Assembly (NCBI GenBank): GCA_937877545.1 | Contig: CALFJE010000019.1 | Span: forward strand, 1-45,316 | DNA from: an uncultured Selenomonadales bacterium | Lineage (GTDB): Bacteria > Bacillota > Negativicutes > Selenomonadales > Selenomonadaceae | DNA length: 45,316 bases | Direction of reading: 5' to 3' | Part shown: piece after piece, positions 33,901 through 39,831 of the stretch | How the letters are laid out: each line of letters opens with the position of its first letter | Numbering within the stretch: position 1 is the first letter of the stretch | Notes under the pieces: model-generated | Database searches by the model: none | Told to the model about the DNA's origin: nothing | Seen by the model: the letters and a program-made list of their open reading frames with translations, nothing else | Position numbers and translations under genes: made by a program

Positions 33901-36900
33901 CCGTCACGGGCGGCGCGAGCCTTGCCGACGAGCCGACCTTGAGCTATTACAACCTCGTCACCGATACCGAAGGCACCTTTACAATCGGCGATAAAGCTTA
34001 CAACGTCAGCGGCGATTCAAGCGTTGCGATAACTGCGCGGTTTGATGTCGATACGGCACCCTACGCAAGCAAATTCGCGAGCTTGAACGGCACGATAAGC
34101 GGCGACTTCACGGGCGGCACGTTCAGTATCAACGGCAGTTCGACTTTGCAAATTTTGGGCGATTCGGCGATTGACATTGTTGCGAACGCGAACGGCATGG
34201 AAATTTTCAACGTGAGTGACAATGCAACGCTTGCGTATTGCGACGGCGTCTCCAAAGCTAACACCGATACGGAAGGCACCTTCACGTTCGGCGCGACGGA
34301 AGATAATTCGATTGCCATAACCGTTCGGGGCGACGACAATATCACCTTTGAATTCAACGAGGCGCAATTCATTACAAGTATAACGAACCTCGAAGGCAAT
34401 ATCAGCTTCAGCGAAACGGGTTACTATTTGTCAATAAACGGCATAAGCGGCACATTCAGCGGCGAATTCTCTTCGATTGGAGCTTACAGCGGTGCGTTTT
34501 ACTTTCACGACATTAAAGACGGCAGCGAATTTGTCACCGACTACGCCGATAAAATTTGGTTGCAGATGCTCGGCACGTCCTTTGCTCTTAACGGCAACAG
34601 TTTGACTTTGCTCGACGACAGCGACGGTATTTGGATTCGCGACAAGGAAATTACCGGGCTTGACGACCGCGCACTTTTGAGAGTTTCGGAAGCGGCTGCT
34701 TACACCGTCAACAGCACGACCATTAACGCCAACGCGGACGATTATATTGTCGGGGACGGCGAAAGTTCCGCTTACCTTTTAGCCCTGAACAACAGCACCG
34801 TCATAAACGGCACCGAGGCTGACGATTACCTGTCCAACGGCGGCGCAAGCGTCACGATAAACGCGCTCGGCGGCGACGACACTGTTGCCAATCTTATCGC
34901 CGAAAATGTCATAATTAACGGCGACGCAGGCAACGACGAACTTATCAACACCGGCTCGCTCGTGACAATGAACGGCGGCGACGGTGACGATATTATTTTC
35001 AATATAGAGCGAGTCAATCAATCGACGGGCGAAGTTGTAACAAGTCCCGAAAGTGTTTTAATCAACGGCGGCGACGATAACGATTACATTATCGCTGAAG
35101 GCTCGAACCTTACGATCAACGGCGGCACGGGCAATGACTCTATCGAAAACGACGGCTCCTCCGTCACGATAAACGCGGGCGAGGGCGACGATTCTATCAG
35201 CAACAGAGGCGATAACGTATCAATCGACGCGGGCAACGGCAACGACACAATCCGTAACAGCGGCTCCAATGTCTATGTCAATTCCGCCGACGGCAATAAT
35301 CGGATTCGCAACGTCGACGGGCAAAACGATACGCTTATCACGGGCAACGGCAATGACACTATCGGCAACGGCTCCGCGAGCACGTTTATCCAATCCGGCG
35401 GCGGCAACGATTCTATTGCCAACAGTGCCGCTTATGTCACGGTGGACGCGGGCGACGGCAACGACTTCATCAGGAGTTTCGGTGCCAATTCCTATTACAC
35501 GGCGGGCGCAGGCAACGATTCCGTTTTAAACGGTGCCGCCAATGTCACGATTAACGCGGGCGAGGGCGACGATTCTATCACCAACAGCGGCGATAACGTC
35601 TTGATTGAATACGCGGGCGGCAACGACACGATAAGCGGCTTCAACGCGACCTCCACGCTTTCAATCGCCGAGGCATATTCGACGGCGGTCAGCGGCGACG
35701 ATTTGATTGTCACCGTCGGCGAAAGCAAAATCACCTTGCTTGACGCGGCCGGCTTGTCGTCCCCCAACATTGAATCGAATAATCCTGTCGTGACGTTGGT
35801 TGAAACGATTTTGAAACGCACGGCGGCAGGTTATCCCGCAATGGCGGCGATTGCCTTCGACCCGGAGGGCAAGTATGGCGACGAGCCGACCAATTACTCT
35901 GCCAAGGAAGATTGGACTATCACCTCGGCGGACGATTTGGAACTCCACGCCGTACACTACACGCCCGAAGACGCCAACGATAAATGGGTCGTGCTGGTTC
36001 ACGGCTACGGGAACAAGCATAATGCCATGTATATTTACGCCGGGGCTTATCTTGCCAACGGCTACAACGTCTTGATGATTGACCAACGCACCGCCGGCGA
36101 ATCGGAAGGCGAATGGCTGACCATGGGCGCGGCGGAAAGCCAAGACGTTGCCCTTTGGACGCAGGAAATTGCCCGCAGGAATTCTAACGCCAAGATAACG
36201 TTGCACGGCGTGTCAATGGGTTCTGCAACCGCAATGCTCGCCGCCGCCCGCTCCGACAGTAAAAACGTTACGTCACTCGTCGAGGATTGCGGCTATACCT
36301 CTGCCATGGAAGTTTTCTTCTTGCTTAACGACGCTTACGTTAAAGCCCCCGTCGAAGTTATTGCGGCTATGGATCCGGTAGGCAAGGTAATGACGGGCTA
36401 TTATCTGCACGATGCCGCTCCGATTAACTCCATCTCCGCCGCCAAGATGCCGACGCTGTTCATTACGGGCGACGCAGATTCGGTTGTCCCGGTCAGTATG
36501 CTCTCCGAACTTTACGATGCGTCGGGCGCGGAAGTCAAAGAAAAATTTATCGTCGAAGGCGTACCGCACGCGCTTGCCGTCTTTAATGATTCTATCGGCT
36601 ACAACAATGCCGTGTTCAGATTTATTGCCGAAGCTAACGGCGAAGGTTGGACTACCTCAAGCGCGACCGACAACATTTCTCTGCGCGGCACCAAGTACGA
36701 CGATACAATTTACAATTACGGCGCGAGCGTCACGATAGACGTCGGCGACGGCAACGATTTCGTTTCCAACGACGGCCCCTCCGTCAGCATAAGCGCGGGC
36801 GCGGGCGATGATTATATCGCAAACGGCAAAGAAAGCGTCACCGTCGACGGCGGCACGGGCAATGACTACATTCAAAATCTCCTCGTCGATAACGTGACGA

Positions 36901-39734
36901 TAAACGGCGGCTCAGGTGACGATACAATCTTAAGCAACGGCGATTCCAACAGTATTAACGGCGACGACGGCAATGATTCAATCGTCAGTTCCGGCTCGAA
37001 AGTGACAATTAACGGTGACGCGGGCGCAGACTACATCGAAAACGCGGGTACCACCGTCACGATAAAGGCGGGCACCGGCAACGATACCATTGTCAACAAC
37101 GTGGACAGCTCCGTTACCACCGCGAGCTTGGGCAACCTAATCGAGGCGGGCGCAGGCGACGATTATCTCGTCAGTTATCACAGCTACCACCCGACGCTCC
37201 TGGGCGGCGCGGGCAAGGATTCAATCGTCGTAAATCGCGGGCACATGACCTTCATAGACGGCGGCGCGGGGAACGATACAATTATCGGACAAACGGTCGA
37301 CACTCTTGAAGTCAGCGATTGGGCTATGGGCGGACACGCCACGATTCTTGGCGGCGAAGGCAACGATTATATCAATCCGTTCTATACCAACGACTCCTCA
37401 ATCGACGGCGGCGACGGCAACGACACTATCATAACAAGCGGCGTAAACAGCACGGTAAACGGCGGCGCGGGCAGAAACTTGATTCGGTTGACCGAGACCG
37501 AACTCGACGACGGAGCTTATATCGTCCTGCGCGGGCAAACCACCGTTGAAGGCTTCAAGACGGGCTTTGGCGAGGGCACCGACAGCATTTATATCACGGG
37601 CGACCCGGGCGTCGACTTCAAAAAGGGCGGCTTGACCCTCTACGACGGCACCGACAGCTTGACGCTTGGCGACGTGCACGATACCGCCAAAGTTTATCTC
37701 TACTACGCCGAGACCGATTGGACGCGCAAGGAAATCTTTATCGCCCCCAACGATTGGTACGAAGTCACCGACTCCGATTTGACCGTCGAAGACAATCAAG
37801 GCGCGTACTTCGTGGGCACGTCCGCTTATCCGAATCACGGCGTCGACTTCAGCGGCATATCTTCCGCCCTCAACGTCACCATGAACACCGCCTACGACGC
37901 GACCGATAATTCGATTTGGGTCAACAACGTGCATTCGCTCAAAGGCGGCGCGGGCAATACGACAATCACCGGCTCCGACAAGTCCGACACGATTATTGCG
38001 GGCACCGGCTCCACGACGATTAACGCGGGCGCGGGCGAGAATCTGGTTAATCTTGCAGAGGCTGAAAGCGCGCTTATTCACCTCGCGGGCAATACGACGG
38101 TCGAGGGCTTCCAGACGGGCTTTGGCGACGGCACCGATACCATTTATATCGATGGCGATCCTGCCGGCGTTTATTTCAAAGATGGCATATTGACTTTCGC
38201 CAACAGTACCGACAGCTTGACGCTTAGCGACGTGACGACGACTGCGAAGGTCAACATATATCACGAGCGCAGGCAAATGCTCAATAAGGGCGTCTTCATA
38301 GCGGCAGGTGATTGGTACAGCGTAGAGAGCGGCGATTTGACTGTCGGCAGCGGCGAAGAAGTTTACTTCGTGGGCACCGCCGCCAACCCCAAAGCAGGCA
38401 TCGACTTCAGCGGCATATCTTCCGCCCTCAACGTCACGATGAATACCGCCTACATAGACAGCGAGGACTATGTGCCCGGTACGTCAATGTGGATCAACGG
38501 CGTTTATTCGCTCAAGGGCGGCGCAGGCTTGACGACTGTCACCGGCTCCGATTTAAGCGACACGATTATTGCGGGCACCGGCTCCACCACGATTGACGGC
38601 AAGGGCGGCAACGACAGAATTTCCCTCGGCTCCGCGCAGGCTCTGGTTAAGTACACGGCAGGCGACGGCTCCGATTCGATTTACGGCTTCAACGAAAACT
38701 CGACGCTCTCCATTGCGGGCGGCAGTTATTCTTCGGTGACACGCGGCAACGATTTGATTCTGACCGTCGACTCCGATAAGGTAACGCTGTTCGGCGCGGC
38801 TGATTTGGACACGCTCAACATTATCGGCACGACAAGCGACGGCTCCGACACTCAATCGGGCGGCAGCTCCTCTTCCTCGAAGAAACGCAGACGTTCTTAC
38901 GACTCGCTTATCGGCGGCGGCTCGACCTCGACAACAAGCGGCGGCTCCTCAACTTCCACAACAAGCGGCGGCTCCTCAACCTCAACGACAAGTAGCGGCT
39001 CCTCAACTTCACCAATCTACAGCTATTCAAGACCCACGACGAGCGGCAGTTCTTCAAGCTCCACGACAAGCAGCGGCTCCAATGCAACTGTTGCCCCGGC
39101 TGTCGATTACGTTTACACGGGCGGCGACCAAATCATTTCCAACTACGCCTCCGAACAGAAAATTATGCTCGGCACTCTCCCGACGGGCTACGTCTTCGGC
39201 GGCGGCAACTTCGCGCTCACGTCGGACAGCGGCACGCTCCTTATCCAAGACGCCAACGATAAAGTCATCGACCTGCGCGACGGCGCGAATAATCCGTTCG
39301 CCAAGGCTTACGCGGCGACGACGGCGGGCGTTATCGACGGCAGAAATATTGCGGGCTTTGAAGTCATAGCGGGCAGTGACGCGGGCGCGGATTACATCTT
39401 CGCGGGTGACGGCGGCTCCTCGCTTTGGGGCGGCTCGGGTGCGTACGCGGATACGCTTGTTGGCGGCGCGGGATTGGATATTTTCGTCGGCGGCAAAAAT
39501 GCGGGCAATGACATTTTCGTTGACGCCGCCCCGACCGATTTGGTACAGCTTAGCGACGTAACTTTGAGCGACGTAATTGCCTCGGCGGAGGTTGGCAACG
39601 CGGTTGCTGTGGCGTTCAATACCGGCAACGTCGTTATGGTTGGCAGCACCGATACCGTAAGCGCGGCTTTCGCCCTAGCCGACGGCAACGCTTACAGATA
39701 CAATCACGCGTCCAAAGCGTGGCAGAACGCTTAA
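24984..39734 (+). CDS. Giant repeat protein (4,916 residues) with RTX-like arrays and an embedded alpha/beta hydrolase
   Basis: A single uninterrupted frame starts at ATG 24984 (AGGAGG upstream) as MSNFIFDLQRFDTLTLV. There is no Sec signal peptide. Residues ~25-3265 are five diverged beta-rich superrepeats. Residues 3269-3552 are RTX-like GGxGNDxI repeats. A small STLSIA module follows, then at ~3638-3886 a full hydrolase domain: VVLVHGYGNKHN, nucleophile Ser3744 in LHGVSMGS, Asp3832 in GDADSVVP and His3862 in GVPHA. Next come a second RTX-like region (~3893-4158), a tandem ~190-residue repeat (4159-4537), a second STLSIA module, a Ser/Thr/Gly linker with KKRRRS (~4618-4703) and a C-terminal RTX-like domain. 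It is most likely exported and calcium-binding, with esterase or peptidase-like activity (inference). RTX proteins usually leave by type I secretion, but no such genes are nearby. Function in adhesion or surface lipid/polymer degradation is unproven. Confidence 0.93.
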   Translation: MSNFIFDLQRFDTLTLVADEPHQRDGVTYTALNDAQLNLDDDGKVSGIASGSVIATVTGKEDSPTVTFDAADGAISFSATGNGEVLTVTTLFPIEFIGGEFTYRGNQLILAAGSAMSFVFKFADYSFANTLYVESELTYTFHKDYMTNSNGRGRTVYTWSNGVETRQIEMAGQGAVRNSFTERGFTLLKGSSEAITIGGYTVTATALEDAGVNLEFGANGLSLVPNTNDGTLNIALSRGDTEIISGELECTGGSITLGYDHAVTFEKGTSFNFTWNNYVSTITATDEATVAIALTDSGITFTPGSGDGGLNLLLRKNGKTVFAGELNITDGSITFNSDEQKFSFTEGTKIQLGIRDEEIGIEVVGGDASFKVEANADGSFTITPDNGDGKLNLTLSNDEGDSISATLEVLSGSFTLGDGGTLSLAKDTELELDFGGGYVVNLKTTDAAGGSISLSTDGITFAPNSDDGGLKLTVTRDGVTRTASLDVTGSVTYKLDGSIFLAQGTVVKNVFEDGNILTITANTDAGGSIVFNPQTGLIITPSTPDALDMVLAHDDLKIMSIYYVSGAVNYKGGVVTVIDGAEVHLDNNITGYSATIKSVGGSGSFAFGENSMRYTANENTKLLLAFSDGYDWELQNGTVTILFTDTEHFKQILTAGSIFKSGSVPKVVNPLDADLICLETAGNYTLNDINISAAKDDTEIYLPNYDTIHFASEAGVTANGCNFGGNGSITITNGGGFMSTTITKGTTLTLDGVTYTALDDTQLNLDDDGKVSGIASGSVTAKVTGKEDSPTVTFDATDGAFNFTATGNGEVISITPFPIEFISGEFTYTGGRIDITAGSDLAVSTQRGDYVLRNENHFETDSAYIFTATSLTSDAEHVISKFSLTNGSDTRELNLEQLGKVVNTFAESGFTLVKGSSEVLNMGNYKLTATATNADAGLNMELGEAGLTFVPNKNDGTLNVSLSRNGNTIFGGELECTNGSITLGYDHAVTFAKDTSFNFTTPNNTVLTVTANGEATTAIALTDNGITFTPGSGDGGLDISLSKKGSQVFEGSLNITDGTITFDTDERKFSFSDGTKIALGIGNLELGIEVVGDTTVGNGIGASFKIDADANGNLIFTPDENGGSFNISLKRDDATLLKNSVLGNSLLSAEDDDLETLFENNVTVSGPIMFNLQTGLLTLVDGTEFSLAFKNYTLTATAKGDASSTLSLTEEGISITPELGDGKLNLALGSANGSMSVDIEVLSGGFVFGFDETLKVVEGTELQLTFSDDYIVNFKATDAAGGALSIGEDGITFAPNSEDGGLELSVTRDGETRTASLDVTGSLTYKLDGSISLAEGTVVKNVFEDGNVLTITANTDAGGSIVFNPSTGLTITPSTPDAFNLVLKGHDGIGEFDLSEITGTIAYSNSVVTLSDGASFAGVCIFDYNVAPLLGFSIKSVGGDTAIDFDLTQIAITPATGASATMFNSETGNGWTMSDGTITVGYFNDELLYTLPPGSEISAAIPLLDFILETAGTYTINGMNVTTASDNVRVLLTNYDTITVDGMGYTALDDNVTLTIGDGVTTCAGGEVNLTFEDMNMFFNFDTTNGSLSYDSTNNKLSLAAGAVVYIQQDDFVVQLTAKEDISATAIHTRFDIPYFQWDGTPTFAIAAINNGTQTFGGDLTFGGGVGHKFSSSNFSLIDSNTHNIHDSYMELTLGNYKVKLATDGDTSFAELDMSTAGKILVNYYDENYNAPKLTISRGNAVIFDSSISVTGAIILDTENHTIGLSDASKVTFAFKNYTLTATAKGDAAGAISFTEEGISFTPQEGDGTLNLTLDSTDGSKSADIEILSGGFFFGLDGTLNVVKDTELQITFSDDYIVNLKATDAAGGAISLGEDGITFTPNEDDGGLELSVTKNDETRTASLDVTGSLTYKLDGSITLAEGTVVKNEFASGRTLSITANTDASGSIRFDTEDGLTITPAASDALTVTVSRDTAPNVEFTEIIGSISYSGGIVTLADGTEFNGKLVDNFPEGDPPEGAPAEAPPAPMDGDENVSIKTEGGTSTVDFTQAYAIVYAPGEGATLTLDIGPGSTPIVLTAGSISDGGSAEGVPETGLFAGTNLTGVFKPPITLFDTGSYTLNDMNLTTASDNVKVQLTESGTITVDGISYKMLDDAAQLTFDSDGKVSGLASGSVQATLAGEDDSPTITFDATDGAIDFAATDDDALAVTFSGRVFKFTEGTAAVKGDTVTTGAVKFSTSGNYSHADYEFTVEDAAEFTITTDVFSISSEKFSVSVSAGDSTLNFDVSGTAIRDFTDHTFALAGGTTVATTLGDLTITAATTDEAGGEFSFTSKGITFAPNANDGSLNVSISHAGTPIFSNGLSLSNGSIAFNPTTQEISLFAGTKISATRGEQVIMLTASEDISASYKVEDEIFYLMLDDSAKANISVVRNGQTVIDNANFEVGGVFSYRPETGTFGLTGASSSYGDGTNTFAQLTLNGQDGSRTFRAETNDVTLVFIPTYTDGKFEFNFPNENKHAMKFTISDDGQTAFSSNIAVDGTVGIDPDTQEISLAKGTVLTLTQGTNDLEITALDEAGGKLTVTDDGIRFVPNADDGKLELSFVNTGRKATLDITGAVVFGNDGKLSLEDGTEVNLAWEDGNSLKLTSSGSTGSISFVEKGLKITTDDENLNMTFSTPSMSTDISGIKGTIYYNAGDVSFDENSKITATTTLGGQPIFTTLETLDGTGHISFNTTNGVIYAADTGALRVTWSRDDLESTFTINSGYVQIGHGLFKIAEGTDLATDLKDFVPALYFTTAEAGTYTINGQEITTSAEGLALTATDNYMSFTTSDDVVTYDGMTFAGTGKVSLTADNVILGAGVEAAGFGEGNSFVLAEAGNVTADAKVFELTELDTPIKIPMEITVTGAQDGFTFSRTLTKESEAYLDDALTEEAFGSYSSAYIGKVFSEKFISAGDSSYRIRTDAIGLEDVIGISDGATVTGGASLADEPTLSYYNLVTDTEGTFTIGDKAYNVSGDSSVAITARFDVDTAPYASKFASLNGTISGDFTGGTFSINGSSTLQILGDSAIDIVANANGMEIFNVSDNATLAYCDGVSKANTDTEGTFTFGATEDNSIAITVRGDDNITFEFNEAQFITSITNLEGNISFSETGYYLSINGISGTFSGEFSSIGAYSGAFYFHDIKDGSEFVTDYADKIWLQMLGTSFALNGNSLTLLDDSDGIWIRDKEITGLDDRALLRVSEAAAYTVNSTTINANADDYIVGDGESSAYLLALNNSTVINGTEADDYLSNGGASVTINALGGDDTVANLIAENVIINGDAGNDELINTGSLVTMNGGDGDDIIFNIERVNQSTGEVVTSPESVLINGGDDNDYIIAEGSNLTINGGTGNDSIENDGSSVTINAGEGDDSISNRGDNVSIDAGNGNDTIRNSGSNVYVNSADGNNRIRNVDGQNDTLITGNGNDTIGNGSASTFIQSGGGNDSIANSAAYVTVDAGDGNDFIRSFGANSYYTAGAGNDSVLNGAANVTINAGEGDDSITNSGDNVLIEYAGGNDTISGFNATSTLSIAEAYSTAVSGDDLIVTVGESKITLLDAAGLSSPNIESNNPVVTLVETILKRTAAGYPAMAAIAFDPEGKYGDEPTNYSAKEDWTITSADDLELHAVHYTPEDANDKWVVLVHGYGNKHNAMYIYAGAYLANGYNVLMIDQRTAGESEGEWLTMGAAESQDVALWTQEIARRNSNAKITLHGVSMGSATAMLAAARSDSKNVTSLVEDCGYTSAMEVFFLLNDAYVKAPVEVIAAMDPVGKVMTGYYLHDAAPINSISAAKMPTLFITGDADSVVPVSMLSELYDASGAEVKEKFIVEGVPHALAVFNDSIGYNNAVFRFIAEANGEGWTTSSATDNISLRGTKYDDTIYNYGASVTIDVGDGNDFVSNDGPSVSISAGAGDDYIANGKESVTVDGGTGNDYIQNLLVDNVTINGGSGDDTILSNGDSNSINGDDGNDSIVSSGSKVTINGDAGADYIENAGTTVTIKAGTGNDTIVNNVDSSVTTASLGNLIEAGAGDDYLVSYHSYHPTLLGGAGKDSIVVNRGHMTFIDGGAGNDTIIGQTVDTLEVSDWAMGGHATILGGEGNDYINPFYTNDSSIDGGDGNDTIITSGVNSTVNGGAGRNLIRLTETELDDGAYIVLRGQTTVEGFKTGFGEGTDSIYITGDPGVDFKKGGLTLYDGTDSLTLGDVHDTAKVYLYYAETDWTRKEIFIAPNDWYEVTDSDLTVEDNQGAYFVGTSAYPNHGVDFSGISSALNVTMNTAYDATDNSIWVNNVHSLKGGAGNTTITGSDKSDTIIAGTGSTTINAGAGENLVNLAEAESALIHLAGNTTVEGFQTGFGDGTDTIYIDGDPAGVYFKDGILTFANSTDSLTLSDVTTTAKVNIYHERRQMLNKGVFIAAGDWYSVESGDLTVGSGEEVYFVGTAANPKAGIDFSGISSALNVTMNTAYIDSEDYVPGTSMWINGVYSLKGGAGLTTVTGSDLSDTIIAGTGSTTIDGKGGNDRISLGSAQALVKYTAGDGSDSIYGFNENSTLSIAGGSYSSVTRGNDLILTVDSDKVTLFGAADLDTLNIIGTTSDGSDTQSGGSSSSSKKRRRSYDSLIGGGSTSTTSGGSSTSTTSGGSSTSTTSSGSSTSPIYSYSRPTTSGSSSSSTTSSGSNATVAPAVDYVYTGGDQIISNYASEQKIMLGTLPTGYVFGGGNFALTSDSGTLLIQDANDKVIDLRDGANNPFAKAYAATTAGVIDGRNIAGFEVIAGSDAGADYIFAGDGGSSLWGGSGAYADTLVGGAGLDIFVGGKNAGNDIFVDAAPTDLVQLSDVTLSDVIASAEVGNAVAVAFNTGNVVMVGSTDTVSAAFALADGNAYRYNHASKAWQNA
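25059..27194 (+). repeat. Superrepeat 1 of the giant protein
   Basis: It opens with module A (GVTYTALNDAQLNLDDDGKV then SGIASGSV), contains module B at about 26433 (SLDVTGSVTYKLDGSI then ANTDAGGSIVFNP) and closes with module C at about 27030 (NYTLNDINISAAKDDTEIYL). The same order recurs in the following units. Confidence 0.8.
27183..27197 (+). promoter_or_regulatory. Internal ribosome-binding site and in-frame ATG inside the giant gene
   Basis: GGAGGAGG (27183-27190) stands before ATG 27195, which is in frame with the giant protein and encodes MSTTITKGTTLTLDGVTYTA. It lies exactly where superrepeat 2 begins. It is either a fossil start codon from a gene fusion or a working internal start giving a ~4,179-residue form. 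Confidence 0.6.
27195..29599 (+). repeat. Superrepeat 2 of the giant protein
   Basis: Module A at 27237 is nearly identical to that of superrepeat 1 at DNA level. Module B is at 28928 and module C (TYTINGMNVTTASDNVRVLL) near 29521. It begins exactly at an internal ribosome-site/ATG combination (27183-27197). Confidence 0.8.
29600..31410 (+). repeat. Superrepeat 3 of the giant protein
   Basis: It has a diverged module A (GMGYTALDDNVTLTIGDGV), module B at 30688 (SLDVTGSLTYKLDGSITLAE) and module C near 31327 (SYTLNDMNLTTASDNVKVQL). It is shorter than units 1 and 2, through loss of part of the first half. Confidence 0.75.
31411..33479 (+). repeat. Superrepeat 4 of the giant protein
   Basis: It opens with module A (GISYKMLDDAAQLTFDSDGK, GLASGSV) and ends with module C (TYTINGQEITTSAEGLAL). 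The module B equivalent near 32800 (TLDITGAVVFGNDGKLSLED) is strongly diverged, so this unit is older than copies 1 and 2. Confidence 0.7.
33480..34787 (+). repeat. Superrepeat 5 (degenerate) of the giant protein
   Basis: Only a faint module A (DGMTFAGTGKVSLTADNVIL) and a final module C-like end (AYTVNSTTINANADDYIV) remain. It leads directly into the first RTX-like array. Confidence 0.55.
34788..35640 (+). repeat. RTX-like array 1 (Gly/Asp/Asn nonapeptide-type repeats)
   Basis: There are about 13 turns of the pattern INGGxGNDxI / INAGEGDDSI alternating with SNxGxNVxI strands, roughly 19-20 residues per full turn. Asp and Asn positions fit calcium-coordinating beta-roll loops, although the motif is looser than canonical GGxGxDxUx. 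Confidence 0.85.
35637..35790 (+). repeat. STLSIA capping module, copy 1
   Basis: GFNATSTLSIA...LIVTVGESKITLLDAAGLSSPNI directly follows RTX array 1. It is matched by copy 2 at 38685-38829. It probably caps a beta-roll. Confidence 0.7.
35895..36640 (+). other. Alpha/beta hydrolase domain inside the giant protein (YqkD-like)
   Basis: The domain order is complete: beta-strand and oxyanion loop WVVLVHGYGNKHNAM, NGYNVLMIDQRTAGESEGEW, nucleophile elbow LHGVSMGSATAM (Ser3744), VEDCGYTSAMEVFF, TLFITGDADSVVP (Asp3832) and VEGVPHALAVF (His3862). The combination of VEDCGYTS after the nucleophile and the ESEGEWxxMG motif recalls Bacillus YqkD-type hydrolases. No residue of the triad is missing, so it should be active. 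Its natural substrate is unknown. Confidence 0.88.
36663..37457 (+). repeat. RTX-like array 2
   Basis: Repeats such as IDVGDGNDFV, ISAGAGDDYI, VDGGTGNDYI, IDGGAGNDTI and IDGGDGNDTI resume directly after the hydrolase domain, continuing the style of array 1. The hydrolase therefore looks inserted into a longer RTX-like tract. Confidence 0.85.
37458..38594 (+). repeat. Tandem ~190-residue duplication near the C-terminus
   Basis: Two units (37458-38021 and 38022-38594) align throughout: GNLIRL/ENLVNL, TTVEGFKTGFGEGTDSIYI against TTVEGFQTGFGDGTDTIYI, YFVGTSAYPN against YFVGTAANPK, and a DFSGISSALNVTMNTAY block identical in both. SLKGGAG and IIAGTGSTTI close each unit. Confidence 0.88.
38685..38829 (+). 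repeat. STLSIA capping module, copy 2
   Basis: GFNENSTLSIAGGSYSS...LILTVDSDKVTLFGAADLDTLNI parallels copy 1 at 35637. It follows the end of the second repeat region and leads into the Ser/Thr linker. Confidence 0.7.
38834..39093 (+). other. Ser/Thr/Gly linker with basic KKRRRS patch
   Basis: The segment contains SSSSSKKRRRSYDSLIGGG, then three or more copies of STSTTSGGS and further TTSSGS runs, about 85 residues. Such linkers are flexible and often glycosylated. The KKRRRS patch is a plausible protease-sensitive site (inference). Confidence 0.8.
39094..39734 (+). other. C-terminal RTX-like domain of the giant protein
   Basis: The last ~210 residues include DYVYTGGDQIISNY, GSDAGADYIFAGDGGSSLWG, ADTLVGGAGLDIFVGGKNAG and a final FALADGNAYRYNHASKAWQNA. 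RTX proteins carry an uncleaved C-terminal type I secretion signal in this position, so this is the best candidate export region. This is by analogy only. Confidence 0.6.
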
Positions 39735-39767
39735 ACATTGAACGCGACTTAACAGGACGCGTAACAT

Positions 39768-39811
39768 TTGCGCACAATTTTAATCGGTTGTATAATGCAA
39801 CCGATTTTTTT
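39768..39811 (+). promoter_or_regulatory. Promoter/terminator hairpin element before sstT
   Basis: TTGCGC (39768-39773), a 17-bp spacer and TATAAT (39791-39796) resemble the element at 24921. The arms TCGGTTG (39784-39790) and CAACCGA (39798-39804) enclose the -10 box and are followed by seven T. It can terminate transcription of the giant gene and start that of sstT. Confidence 0.7.
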
Positions 39812-39831
39812 ATTTCAAGGGAGGGTGCAAG

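Noticed and set aside
34788..37457. Possible CRISPR-like array because of regular short repeats
   Set aside because: Repeats are in frame, coding and diverged, with no constant-length spacers; they are RTX-like protein repeats.
37398..38276. A 292-codon minus-strand frame inside the giant gene
   Set aside because: It mirrors the repeated Gly/Asp/Asn codons of the giant gene; several similar antisense frames recur with the repeats.
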